Positions 9,091 to 16,275 of a stretch of DNA of 64,000 nt are shown here, one piece after another; position 1 is the stretch's first letter, and every line of letters starts with the position of its first letter. The stretch spans positions 1 to 64,000 of the forward strand of contig CAVXPD010000004.1 in assembly GCA_963763575.1 (NCBI GenBank), read 5' to 3'. Under the pieces are notes generated by a model that was not told the origin of the DNA, did no database searches, and saw only the letters and a program-made list of their open reading frames with translations. Origin of the DNA: Bog-473 sp963763575. Lineage in GTDB: Bacteria; Actinomycetota; Acidimicrobiia; Acidimicrobiales; RAAP-2. A program made the position numbers and the translations under genes.

Positions 9091-10146
9091 TCAGGGATTC
9101 GACTTCGCCGTCGGCCCCGGACCGGTGCTGCCGGTGTTCAGGCCCCCGGAGTTACCCGAGTTCCCACTCGAGCTCGACCCACTGGACTTGCAGTTGACAC
9201 TCGGGCCGTTGGTCGAGTTCGGCGTCGTAGTCCCGGTCGTGCATGAACCGGGAGGCGGCGGCGTGGCCACTTGTGGTCCCGAGCTCGAAGACCCTCCCAG
9301 CGGAAACTTCACACCCGACTGAGACAACGGAACCAGGGCTTCAGACGTCGTCCCAGAGGTTTTCGTGACCTGCACCGAGCTCGCATCGGCCGTAGATCCG
9401 GGCCACCACGCCACGAACCATCCGTCGGCCACGGTCGCCACAACGTCTTGACCGTCGTCCATGACCAAGGTGACACCGCTCACTCCGTTCGCCACACGCC
9501 CGTCGATGAACGTGTAGGGCCCGTCGGCCGTCGTGGTCAGGTGGTTCTGCAACACCTGGCTCAGGTCACCGGAACTGGTCCGCTCGAGGCGCACCAGCGA
9601 ACCCACACCGCCCTGAGCCGGGCCGCCACTGCTCGCCGACTGGCCGCGGACGCTCAGCGATCCGGACTGCGCGCCACCGGAGCCATTCGGCGAATTGATC
9701 TGGTTGACTTCGGTGAACGACGGTCCCGTGAAGCAGGACGCATAGGAAGTGCCGTTCTGCAGCAGAGTGATGGTGAAGGGACCGCGGACGTCCGACAGCA
9801 GTGTTTGCCAAGTCCCCGTGCTGGATGGTCCGGACGGTCCTGATGGCGCGCTGGAGAGCGCGCTGACGCAATCCGGAGCCGCCGAAGAGGACGGCGCGGA
9901 CGACGCCGTGGGGGTCGCGCTCCAGCCGGCGTATGCAGGGGTCGCTCCCCCGAGCACGACCGCGAGGACCGTCCCCACTGTCGCTGCGGTCGCCGCCGCG
10001 CCGGCGCCGACGGCGACCGGAACGGCGAGGAGGTGGCGGCGCGGGCCATAGTCGATCGAGCGCAGGCGTTCTGCAGCCCCCCTCGGTACCGTTGCCGCGC
10101 GTTGGGCCAAGGCGTCGGTCAGTCCCTCTTCGATTGCTGTCGTCAT
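9091..10146 (-). CDS. Membrane-anchored partner of the SigE-like sigma factor
   Basis: The 351-aa product has a cytoplasmic N-terminal segment of about 45 residues (MTTAIEEGLTDALAQRAATVPRG). One transmembrane helix follows (LLAVPVAVGAGAAATAATVGTVLAVVLGG), then a Ser/Pro/Gly-rich extracytoplasmic part that ends in a long low-complexity tail. Its ATG overlaps the sigma-factor stop codon (ATGA), so the two are translationally coupled. Position and topology suggest it restrains the sigma factor, as anti-sigma factors do, although it has no zf-HC2 zinc motif. No other domain was recognised. Confidence 0.7.
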   Translation of the reverse strand: MTTAIEEGLTDALAQRAATVPRGAAERLRSIDYGPRRHLLAVPVAVGAGAAATAATVGTVLAVVLGGATPAYAGWSATPTASSAPSSSAAPDCVSALSSAPSGPSGPSSTGTWQTLLSDVRGPFTITLLQNGTSYASCFTGPSFTEVNQINSPNGSGGAQSGSLSVRGQSASSGGPAQGGVGSLVRLERTSSGDLSQVLQNHLTTTADGPYTFIDGRVANGVSGVTLVMDDGQDVVATVADGWFVAWWPGSTADASSVQVTKTSGTTSEALVPLSQSGVKFPLGGSSSSGPQVATPPPPGSCTTGTTTPNSTNGPSVNCKSSGSSSSGNSGNSGGLNTGSTGPGPTAKSNP

Positions 10147-10811
10147 CGAGTGACGCTCCCTTCGTTCTTGTGCACGCCGTGCGTGGTGACGGACTCCCCG
10201 TTCGTGCTGTTCGGGCTCTTCGTGTCGTTCGTGTCGTTCTTGTCGACCATGCTTCGGTCGCTCTCGGCCGCCACGGGCGCCTCGACGACCAGGCGCAGCC
10301 GCTCGAGGGCTCGGGACGTCGTGCTCTTGACCGTGCCCACCGAGCATCCCATCGCCTGGGCGACGTCCGCCTCGGAGAGGTCCTCGAAGTAGCGCAGCAC
10401 TAGCGCGGCCCGTTGACGAGGTGGGAGCTCTCCGAGCGCCCGCGTCAGGTCAGCATTGACCTCGACCCGGCCGAGCACCCTGACGGCGGTGACGTCCTCG
10501 TGCTCGTCGAGCGGAACGGCAGCCGCCGGTAAGAGCTCGGCACGTCGACGCGTCCGGCGCTTGCCCTCGTCAAGCGCCAGATGGACGAGCACGGTGCGCG
10601 CGTATGCGACCGGGTGGTCCATCCTGCGGACGCGGGGCCAACGGCGGGCGACACGGAACAGGCACTCCTGAACGAGATCCTCGGCCTCGGCCACGTCCCA
10701 CGTGATGAGGGACGCGGCCCGCAGCAGCCCGTCGGCGGCGGCATCGACGAACCTTTCGAACTCGAGCCGCGAGGGCTTCTGCCCACGACGATCGTCCATC
10801 ATCACCCTCAA
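10143..10811 (-). CDS. RNA polymerase sigma factor, SigE-like ECF group
   Basis: This 222-aa ECF sigma factor has region 2 (FERFVDAAADGLLRAASLITWDVAEAEDLVQECLFRVARRWPRV, conserved D-A-E-D-L-V-Q) and region 4 (LGELPPRQRAALVLRYFEDLSEADVAQAMGCSVGTVKSTTSRALERL). It belongs with the actinobacterial SigE-family ECFs that carry a short linker. The C-terminal 35 residues are an unusual Asn/Asp/Thr/Ser-rich tail encoded by short tandem repeats. The downstream membrane protein overlaps by four bases. Two consecutive ATGs (MRVMMDD) make the start ambiguous by a few codons. Confidence 0.88.
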   Translation of the reverse strand: MRVMMDDRRGQKPSRLEFERFVDAAADGLLRAASLITWDVAEAEDLVQECLFRVARRWPRVRRMDHPVAYARTVLVHLALDEGKRRTRRRAELLPAAAVPLDEHEDVTAVRVLGRVEVNADLTRALGELPPRQRAALVLRYFEDLSEADVAQAMGCSVGTVKSTTSRALERLRLVVEAPVAAESDRSMVDKNDTNDTKSPNSTNGESVTTHGVHKNEGSVTR

Positions 10812-10915
10812 CCCCTCGAACGGGACGAAAGGTTGCCTGCCGCCGGAAAAGACCCCTCACCAGGACGGACCGAGCTCAACCCGGCTCTCGGCACACGGCG
10901 CCCGGCGCGCCACAC

Positions 10916-11353
10916 TCAGCGCGCGGCGTGGAAGTCCAGGAACTCCGTCACCCGCAGCACGGCCAGGAAGCCCCGTTCGAGCCGGGGCACGTGCTGTCGG
11001 TGGGGGTCGTTCACGATCTCGGGGTCGGACAGCTCGTGTTCCCGGCCCCGCGTGCGCAGCCTGACCGCCCCGTGCGCCAGCGCGTTCTTCACCCAGTCGG
11101 AGTCCCTCCCATACGTGAGCGCGATGCGAAAACCGTCCATGGTCCGGAAGACGAGCACCGGCGTGCGATACACGGTGCGGGTCCGGCGCCCGACGTGGGT
11201 CACGATCCCCCAGCCGGGCAGGAGTCCGGCGACGTGGACGAAGACCTTGTTGCTGACCGCCCGGTTGAAGCGCGCCGTGCGCCGGCCTAAGCGTGGCCTC
11301 GGGGGTGCGACGCGCACTCCCGACCGGCGCTGGGCGGAGTGGGCGGCGCTCAT
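10916..11353 (-). CDS. Deazaflavin-dependent nitroreductase family protein (DDN-like)
   Basis: This 145-aa protein has the split beta-barrel nitroreductase pattern of the mycobacterial F420-dependent Ddn/FDOR-B group. The marks are FNRAVSNKVFVHVAGLLPGW, THVGRRTRTVYRTPVLVFR, and ALTYGRDSDWVKNALA, followed by VRLRTRGRE. The GRDSDWVKN segment is a family hallmark. A role in F420H2-dependent reduction of quinones or nitro compounds is known for relatives and inferred here. Its ATG overlaps the stop of the upstream SDR gene (ATGA), so the two form one translational unit. Confidence 0.85.
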   Translation of the reverse strand: MSAAHSAQRRSGVRVAPPRPRLGRRTARFNRAVSNKVFVHVAGLLPGWGIVTHVGRRTRTVYRTPVLVFRTMDGFRIALTYGRDSDWVKNALAHGAVRLRTRGREHELSDPEIVNDPHRQHVPRLERGFLAVLRVTEFLDFHAAR

Positions 11354-12117
11354 ACCAAGGTCAGCCCTCCGTCGACCGCCAGCACCTGACCCGTGATGTA
11401 GCTCGCCTCGTGGGACAGGAGGAACACCGTGGCGGCCGCCACCTCCCAGGCCGTGCCCTGCCGACCCAACGGCACCGGCGTCCGGGTGCGCGAGGGACGG
11501 CCCGCCGAGGCGGCACGGCCGAGCGGCGTGTCGATCAGCCCCGGAGCGATGACGTTGGCCCGGATGCCGCGCCGCGCGCCCTCCACGGCGACGTGGCGGT
11601 TCAAGCCGATGAGGCCCGCCTTGGAGGCGTCGTAGGCAGGGATGCGGCTGCCCGGCCGCAGGCCGGCCACCGAGCCCATGAACACGATGGACCCGTTGTC
11701 GGGCAGCGTCACCAGGGCCCGGCGGACGAGCATGAAGTGGGACCGGAGGTTCAGCGCGAAGGTGCGGTCCCAGTCGTCGGGCGACGTGCCGGCAACGCCC
11801 ATCCCGAAGCCGATGCCGACGTTGAGCACGAGCCCGTCGGGCGCGGCACCCGGCTCGTCGGAGACGGCGAGTCGGCACCCCTCCTCGGTAGTGACGTCTG
11901 CCACGACGACCGCGGCCTTGCCGCCCTCCTCCGTGATCAGGCGCCACGTCTCCTCGACCGCCGCCTCGTCGTTGTCGACACAGACGACCGACGCCCCCTC
12001 CCGCGCCGCACGCACCGCGATGGCCCGTCCGTTGCCCGGCGGCGCGTCGGGGTCGAGGGACGGCTGCGTGCCGGCGCCGACGACGGTGATGCAGCGGCCT
12101 TCGAGGAGACGCGTCAT
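11350..12117 (-). CDS. Short-chain dehydrogenase/reductase
   Basis: This 255-aa Rossmann-fold SDR has an altered dinucleotide motif, TVVGAGTQPSLDPDAPPGNGRAIA, with an inserted loop. It also has VVADVTTEEG, the NAG-equivalent NVGIGFGMG, and the catalytic Ser (FMGSVAGLR) and YDASK. The C-terminus SYITGQVLAVDGG is typical of the FabG-like branch. The inserted loop in the Gly-rich motif is characteristic of a subgroup whose substrate is unknown. It sits between the CMD-like gene and the nitroreductase gene, downstream of a six-copy ATG repeat. Confidence 0.88.
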   Translation of the reverse strand: MTRLLEGRCITVVGAGTQPSLDPDAPPGNGRAIAVRAAREGASVVCVDNDEAAVEETWRLITEEGGKAAVVVADVTTEEGCRLAVSDEPGAAPDGLVLNVGIGFGMGVAGTSPDDWDRTFALNLRSHFMLVRRALVTLPDNGSIVFMGSVAGLRPGSRIPAYDASKAGLIGLNRHVAVEGARRGIRANVIAPGLIDTPLGRAASAGRPSRTRTPVPLGRQGTAWEVAAATVFLLSHEASYITGQVLAVDGGLTLV

Positions 12118-12159
12118 CGGCTCATCGGCTCATCGGCTCATCGGCTCATCGGCTCATCA
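12115..12159 (-). repeat. 8-bp tandem array GATGAGCC with six ATGs
   Basis: On the minus strand an ATG occurs every 8 bp (complements of 12155, 12147, 12139, 12131, 12123 and 12115). The array starts inside the stop of the CMD-like gene (TGATGAGCC) and ends at the SDR start codon. It supplies ATG and TGA triplets in all three frames. Confidence 0.85.
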
Positions 12160-12768
12160 GTCCGGCGGTCCGCCCGGGACGCCGCGCGCCCACGCCTCGG
12201 CGCGCGGCTCGAGCTCGATGCGCAGCGAGCGGAGCACGGTCGTGAGCATGAGGTAGTGCGCGATGAGCATGAGGAGCTCGATGATCTCGCCGTCGCTCAA
12301 ATGAGCGGAGAGCTGTTGCCAGGTGGCGTCGGACACCGCCCCCGCGTCGGCGGTGTCGTCCACTGCGGCTAGGGCGGCGCGTTCGAGAGGCGTCCACTCG
12401 ACCGCATCGAGCCCGCCTTCGGCGCCGTCGCCCAGCGCCGCCATCTCGGGCCGGGTGACCCCCTGTGCCTCGCCCATCTCGAGGTGCTGGGCCCATTCGT
12501 AGCGGCCGTCGAAGCGGTAGGCCGTGCGCAAGATCACCAGCTCGCGCAGCCGGCCCGACAGGCCGCCGCCGAGCAGCGAGCCGCCGAAGCCCATCCAGCG
12601 GCGGAAGAGGTCGGGGTTGGCACTGTTGGCCCGGGCCAGCGTCGCGAAGATGTGCATCGGCTCGGCCGTCCCGCCGGGCGACAGCTCGAGCACCCTCCTC
12701 AGCCGGTCGTCCCACTCCTCGGGTGGGAGGGGTGCGATCCGGGGCCCGGGGCTCGGCCGACTCGACAT
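12157..12768 (-). CDS. Carboxymuconolactone decarboxylase family protein (AhpD-like)
   Basis: This 203-aa all-helical protein has the CMD core: HIFATLARANSANPDLFRRWMGFGGSLLGGG, then LRELVILRTAYRFDGRYEWAQHLEMGEAQGV. The usual CxxC redox pair of AhpD proteins is absent; the equivalent stretch is RFDGRYEWAQH. It is therefore more like the many AhpD-fold proteins of unknown or decarboxylase-type function than a peroxiredoxin reductase. It is the first gene of a minus-strand run (CMD, SDR, nitroreductase). Confidence 0.85.
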   Translation of the reverse strand: MSSRPSPGPRIAPLPPEEWDDRLRRVLELSPGGTAEPMHIFATLARANSANPDLFRRWMGFGGSLLGGGLSGRLRELVILRTAYRFDGRYEWAQHLEMGEAQGVTRPEMAALGDGAEGGLDAVEWTPLERAALAAVDDTADAGAVSDATWQQLSAHLSDGEIIELLMLIAHYLMLTTVLRSLRIELEPRAEAWARGVPGGPPD

Positions 12769-12825
12769 GGCCGCATCGTAGGCACGCGGGCCGGTGCGGT
12801 TCTCGTGCCCGGCCAGTGACTTCGG

Positions 12826-12913
12826 CCGTCAGCTTGCCGGGCCGTCAGCGCTCGGCCGTCAACGCCGGGCCGTCAGCACCGGACGGTCAACGCCGGGCTG
12901 TGAGCGCCGGGTG
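12826..12913. repeat. Degenerate tandem repeat GCCGTCA(A/G)CGCC(G)G
   Basis: About six imperfect 12-15-bp units contain GTCAACGCCGG or GTCAGC. On the minus strand they follow directly on the stop codon of the ClpP-like gene and read as successive TGAC triplets. No ORF or hairpin explains them. Confidence 0.6.
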
Positions 12914-13627
12914 TCAGCGAAGGGGCCGGAACCCCATCGGCGGCGAGCCCGAGCCGGGCAGCCGCCGGATCGCCGCGTCCGGACGGCTCACCTCGTCGAT
13001 CAACCCGTATCCGACCGCCTCGGCAGCGCCGAGGAACAGGCCACGCGTCATGTCCTCCCCGACCGCCTCCGCGCTCTTGCCGATGGCGGCGCCGACGCGC
13101 TCGCAGAAGCGCTGCCGCTCCGCCGCGCGCAGCTCGGCCCACTGGGCGACGTTGCGCACGTGCGCCTCCATCTGCGTCGTGGGCTCGCACACCGAGAAGC
13201 GCGTGCTGGGCATGGCGGCACGATGCGAGCACAGCGCCACCACCCCGATCGCCCCGCCGGCCACCTGGCCCAGGCAGAGCGCCCGCACGGGCACGCCCAT
13301 CAGCTCGACCACGTCCATCAGCGTCAGCGCCGGCGCCAGGCCGGCCTCGCCGCAATCGACGCGCAGGGTCACCGGTTCGTCGCCCTCCGCATCGAGCGTC
13401 ATCAGCTCGGCCGAGACCCGCGTCACCGTCATGTCGTCGAGCGGGCCGTGCAGGAGCACCACGCGCTGGGCCAACAGGCGCTGCGCCAGCACCTCGGAGA
13501 GCGACTCACGGCCGTCGCCCAGGCCGAAGCCGCCCGGGCCGGTGCCGGTGCCCCCGGGACCACCCCCCGGGCCACCCGGCGGGGCCGGCGGCGGCAGCCA
13601 GGGCCAGTCGTGCTCGCGATCACCCAC
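12914..13627 (-). CDS. ClpP-like protein lacking the catalytic Ser and His
   Basis: The 237-aa product has a Pro/Gly-rich N-terminal extension (to about residue 40), then a ClpP/crotonase-fold domain (SEVLAQRLLAQRVVLLHGPLDD, matching 'LLKERIIFLG' of ClpP). Where active ClpP has GQAASMGA, this has GQVAGGAIG, so the nucleophile is Gly124. Where ClpP has MIHQ, this has SVCEP, so the His is lost. The family's Tyr/Asp helix region remains (AEAVGYGLIDEV). It overlaps the XRE gene by 8 bases and faces a ClpP with an intact triad. A structural or regulatory partner subunit is likely, comparable to multi-ClpP systems of other actinobacteria. Confidence 0.8.
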   Translation of the reverse strand: MGDREHDWPWLPPPAPPGGPGGGPGGTGTGPGGFGLGDGRESLSEVLAQRLLAQRVVLLHGPLDDMTVTRVSAELMTLDAEGDEPVTLRVDCGEAGLAPALTLMDVVELMGVPVRALCLGQVAGGAIGVVALCSHRAAMPSTRFSVCEPTTQMEAHVRNVAQWAELRAAERQRFCERVGAAIGKSAEAVGEDMTRGLFLGAAEAVGYGLIDEVSRPDAAIRRLPGSGSPPMGFRPLR

Positions 13628-13877
13628 GCTCGATCCTCCATTCCAGGCGCGCCCCGAGCGCCACCGTGTAACGCTCCACCGTCGAGAAGCGGACGTCCAG
13701 GTCGCCCGCCTCGAAACGGGCCACGGCCGACTGGGACGTCCCCATGCGCGACGCCACCTCGGCCTGGGACAGCCCGAGCTCTCGCCGCAGGGACACCAGC
13801 TGGCCCGACACCGAACGGCGCCGCTCGGCCATCTCCCGGAAGCCGGGGAACACGGTGGGGTGCCGGCGCTCGCTCAC
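13620..13877 (-). CDS. XRE-family helix-turn-helix regulator
   Basis: This 85-aa single-domain DNA-binding protein has the HTH LRRELGLSQAEVASRMGTSQSAVARFEAGD at about residues 30-60. It is the first gene of a two-gene unit with the ClpP-like gene (8-base overlap) and is divergent from the active clpP gene. In Streptomyces the small XRE regulator PopR sits beside and controls clpP3-clpP4; this arrangement is similar (established example, inferred role here). The near-perfect palindrome 13887-13906 just outside its GTG start is the obvious candidate operator. Confidence 0.88.
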   Translation of the reverse strand: MSERRHPTVFPGFREMAERRRSVSGQLVSLRRELGLSQAEVASRMGTSQSAVARFEAGDLDVRFSTVERYTVALGARLEWRIERG

Positions 13878-13886
13878 GATGCACCA

Positions 13887-13906
13887 TTATCTCACATTTG
13901 ATATAA
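13887..13906. promoter_or_regulatory. Near-perfect 20-bp palindrome between xre and clpP
   Basis: TTATnTCAnATnTGAnATAA has 16 of 20 positions symmetric and is AT-rich in a GC-rich background. It overlaps a TATAAC -10-like element and lies 10 bp from the XRE start. It is a good candidate operator for that regulator. Confidence 0.65.
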
Positions 13907-13949
13907 CGTCGGGGAGGACAAGGACAGGAGATGAGGGAAGGAGCACCCC

Positions 13950-14706
13950 ATGGCCACCCCCAGCAGCAGCCCGCACCCCCGGACCCGGAGTCGGACTCGG
14001 ACTCGGACGAGGAGCTGGCGCTGGCCCGGGCCCCCGACCCGGCCCCGGACTCGGCCTCGGACCCGACGGCCACGACCCGCTGCGCCACGTCCTCGTCCCC
14101 ACGGTGATCGAGGAGGGGAACCGGGGCGACCGCGCCTTCGACATCTATTCGTCGCTGCTGCGCGAGCGGATCGTCTTCCTGGGTCAGGAGGTGGACGACC
14201 AGGTGGCCAACCTGATCATCTCCCAGATGCTGTTCCTCGAGGCCCAGAACAGCGGGCGGGACATCTACCTCTACATCAACTCGCCCGGCGGGCAGGCCTA
14301 CGCCGGGATGGCCATCTATGACGTCATGCAGCACGTCGAGCCCGACGTCTCCACCATCTGCGTCGGCATGGGCATGTCGGCGGCGGCCATGATCCTGTCG
14401 GGAGGCACGGCCGGGAAGCGCTTCGCGCTGCCGAACTCGCGCATCATGATCCACCAGGGCTCGGCCGGCACCCGCGGGGCGCCGTCGGACATGGAGATCC
14501 AGCTGCGCGAGGTGATGTCGCTCACCCAACGCATGGCCGAGATCATCGCCCACCACTCCGGGCGCCCGGTCGAGCAGGTGTCACAGGACATCGACCGCGA
14601 CCACTACATGACCGCGGAGGAGGCCCGCGACTACGGGATCATCGACGACATCATCTTGCCGAGGCGGGGCGTGGCGGCGCCGACGCTCGAGGTCGCCAGC
14701 GCCTGA
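13950..14706 (+). CDS. clpP: ATP-dependent Clp protease proteolytic subunit (one frameshift near the start)
   Basis: From HVLVPTVIEEGNRGDRAFDIYSSLLRERIVFLG onward this is a full ClpP of about 205 residues. It has the nucleophile Ser in VGMGMSAAAM, His in SRIMIHQ, and Asp in the QDIDRDHYMTAEEARDYGIIDDI region. It forms the peptidase chamber used by ClpX/ClpC ATPases. In the ClpP frame no ATG or GTG occurs between 13879 and 14104. The best ribosome site (AAGGAG, 7 nt spacing) precedes ATG 13950 in another frame. Deleting one C from the C5 run 13976-13980 joins them and gives a Gly/Pro-rich N-terminal arm much like that of the inactive paralogue. Without that correction the start would be GTG 14104. 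Confidence 0.85.
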
Positions 14707-14855
14707 CCACCGCCTGAGCCATTGTGAGCCTCCGCTGAGGGCCGGCCGCCCGTTTCCGCCGCCGACCGAGCGCGGCGGCGCGGCCCCGGTGCCGCCCGGG
14801 ACCGGGCCTCGGCGCGGGCTGCTTCGCACGCCCGGCGAGGGGGCGCATAAGGTAG

Positions 14856-14871
14856 GTGACATCGGTGTCAG
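14856..14871. promoter_or_regulatory. Palindromic site GTGAC-N6-GTCAG before the amidohydrolase gene
   Basis: GTGAC ATCGGT GTCAG (followed by GG) lies 89 bp upstream of the amidohydrolase start. It shares the TGAC-N6-GTCA core with five other promoter sites in the window. The left half-site is weaker than at 36716. Confidence 0.45.
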
Positions 14872-14959
14872 GGATCTGACCTCGACACGGCACCGCCAGG
14901 GACACTGCCCAGGGCAAGGGCAACGGCAAGGGCAAGAGCGAGCACAAGGGGAGGACGAG

Positions 14960-16255
14960 ATGCGCACGGAAGACCTGATCCTGGTCAGCGTGGACGACCA
15001 CGTCATCGAGCCGAGGGGGATGTTCGACGGCCTGCTCCCCGCCAAGTACCAGGACAAGGCGCCCAAACTCATCCGCCGGGACGACGGGACCGACTATTGG
15101 TTCTACGACGGCAACCAGATCCCCAACGTGGGCCTCAACGCCGTGGTCGGCCGTCCCCCCGAGGAGTACGGGATCGAGCCCATGTCCCTCGACGACATGC
15201 GGGTCGGCTGCTACGACGTGCACGAACGGGTGCGCGACATGTCGGTCAACGGCGTCCTCGGCTCCATGTGCTTCCCTTCGTTCCCCCAGTTCTGCGGCCA
15301 GCTCTTCGCCCGCCGCGAGGACAAGGACGAGGCGCTGGCGATGGTGCGCGCCTACAACGACTGGCACATCGACAAGTGGTGCGGCGCCGAGCCCGGGCGC
15401 TTCATCCCGTTGTCCATCCCGGTCATCTGGGACCCCGAGCTCGGGGCCGAGGAGGTGCGCCGGGTGGCCAAGAAGGGCTGCCACGCCGTGACCTTCTCGG
15501 AGAACCCCGAGAAGCTGGGCTGGCCCTCGCTGCACAGCGCGCACTGGGACCCGTTCTGGACGGCGTGCGCCGACGAGGGCACGGTCGTGTGCATGCACCT
15601 CGGCTCGTCGTCGCAGATCCTCATGACTTCCATCGAGGCGCCGATCGACGTGATGATCAGCCTCCAGCCGATCAACATGGTGCAGGCGGCGGCCGACCTC
15701 GTCTGGTCACCCATCCTGCGCAAGTACAAGACGCTGCACTTCGCCCTCTCCGAAGGCGGGATCGGCTGGATCCCCTACGCCCTCGAGCGCATCGACTACG
15801 TCTATCAGCACCACCACAAGTGGACCGGCCAGGACTTCGGCGACCAGCTGCCCAGCCAGGTCTTCAAGGACCGCGTCATCACGTGCTTCATCGACGACGC
15901 CTTCGGCGTGCAGAGCCGCCAGTACCTGAACATCGACAACATCACCTGGGAGTGCGACTACCCCCACTCGGACTCGACGTGGCCGCAGGCCCCCGAGGCG
16001 CTGATGAAGTATCTCGAGGGCGTGTCGGACGAGGAGATCGACAAGATCACCTACCTCAACGCCGTGAAGCACTTCCAGTTCGACCCGTTCTCGGTTCGGC
16101 CGCGTGACAAGTGCACGGTGGGCGCCCTGCGGGCGGAGGCGGAGGACGTCGACACGTCCCTTGTCTCGCGGGCCCACGGGCAGACGAAGACCAACGACGA
16201 GGGCATCGTGAGCGTCGCCAGCTTCGCGACCCGCCTCGGCCAGGACAAGGACTGA
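14960..16255 (+). CDS. Amidohydrolase family protein (amidohydrolase-2 type)
   Basis: The 431-aa product is a TIM-barrel metal-dependent hydrolase/decarboxylase of the ACMSD/amidohydrolase-2 group. It starts ILVSVDDHVIEP (the first metal motif appears as DxH rather than HxH). It has SFPQFCGQLF, a VVCMHLGSSS motif with the metal His, and WECDYPHSDSTWPQAPEAL with the final Asp. Relatives are common beside acyl-CoA genes in actinobacteria and their substrates are mostly unknown. ATG 14960 follows GGGGAGGACGAG. The downstream enoyl-CoA hydratase starts 20 nt after its stop, so they are probably one operon under the CTGAC-type site at 14856. Confidence 0.9.
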   Translation: MRTEDLILVSVDDHVIEPRGMFDGLLPAKYQDKAPKLIRRDDGTDYWFYDGNQIPNVGLNAVVGRPPEEYGIEPMSLDDMRVGCYDVHERVRDMSVNGVLGSMCFPSFPQFCGQLFARREDKDEALAMVRAYNDWHIDKWCGAEPGRFIPLSIPVIWDPELGAEEVRRVAKKGCHAVTFSENPEKLGWPSLHSAHWDPFWTACADEGTVVCMHLGSSSQILMTSIEAPIDVMISLQPINMVQAAADLVWSPILRKYKTLHFALSEGGIGWIPYALERIDYVYQHHHKWTGQDFGDQLPSQVFKDRVITCFIDDAFGVQSRQYLNIDNITWECDYPHSDSTWPQAPEALMKYLEGVSDEEIDKITYLNAVKHFQFDPFSVRPRDKCTVGALRAEAEDVDTSLVSRAHGQTKTNDEGIVSVASFATRLGQDKD

Positions 16256-16275
16256 CCCGGAGACCCACCGGGATC

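Noticed and set aside
12811..12827. TGAC-N7-GTCA near the CMD-like gene as a seventh regulon site
   Set aside because: The spacer is 7 bp instead of 6 and it sits in a repeat tract rich in GTCA, so the match is likely chance.
13879..13950. clpP starting at ATG 13879
   Set aside because: That start lies before the operator-like palindrome and the TATAAC element, has no ribosome site, and adds residues unlike any ClpP.
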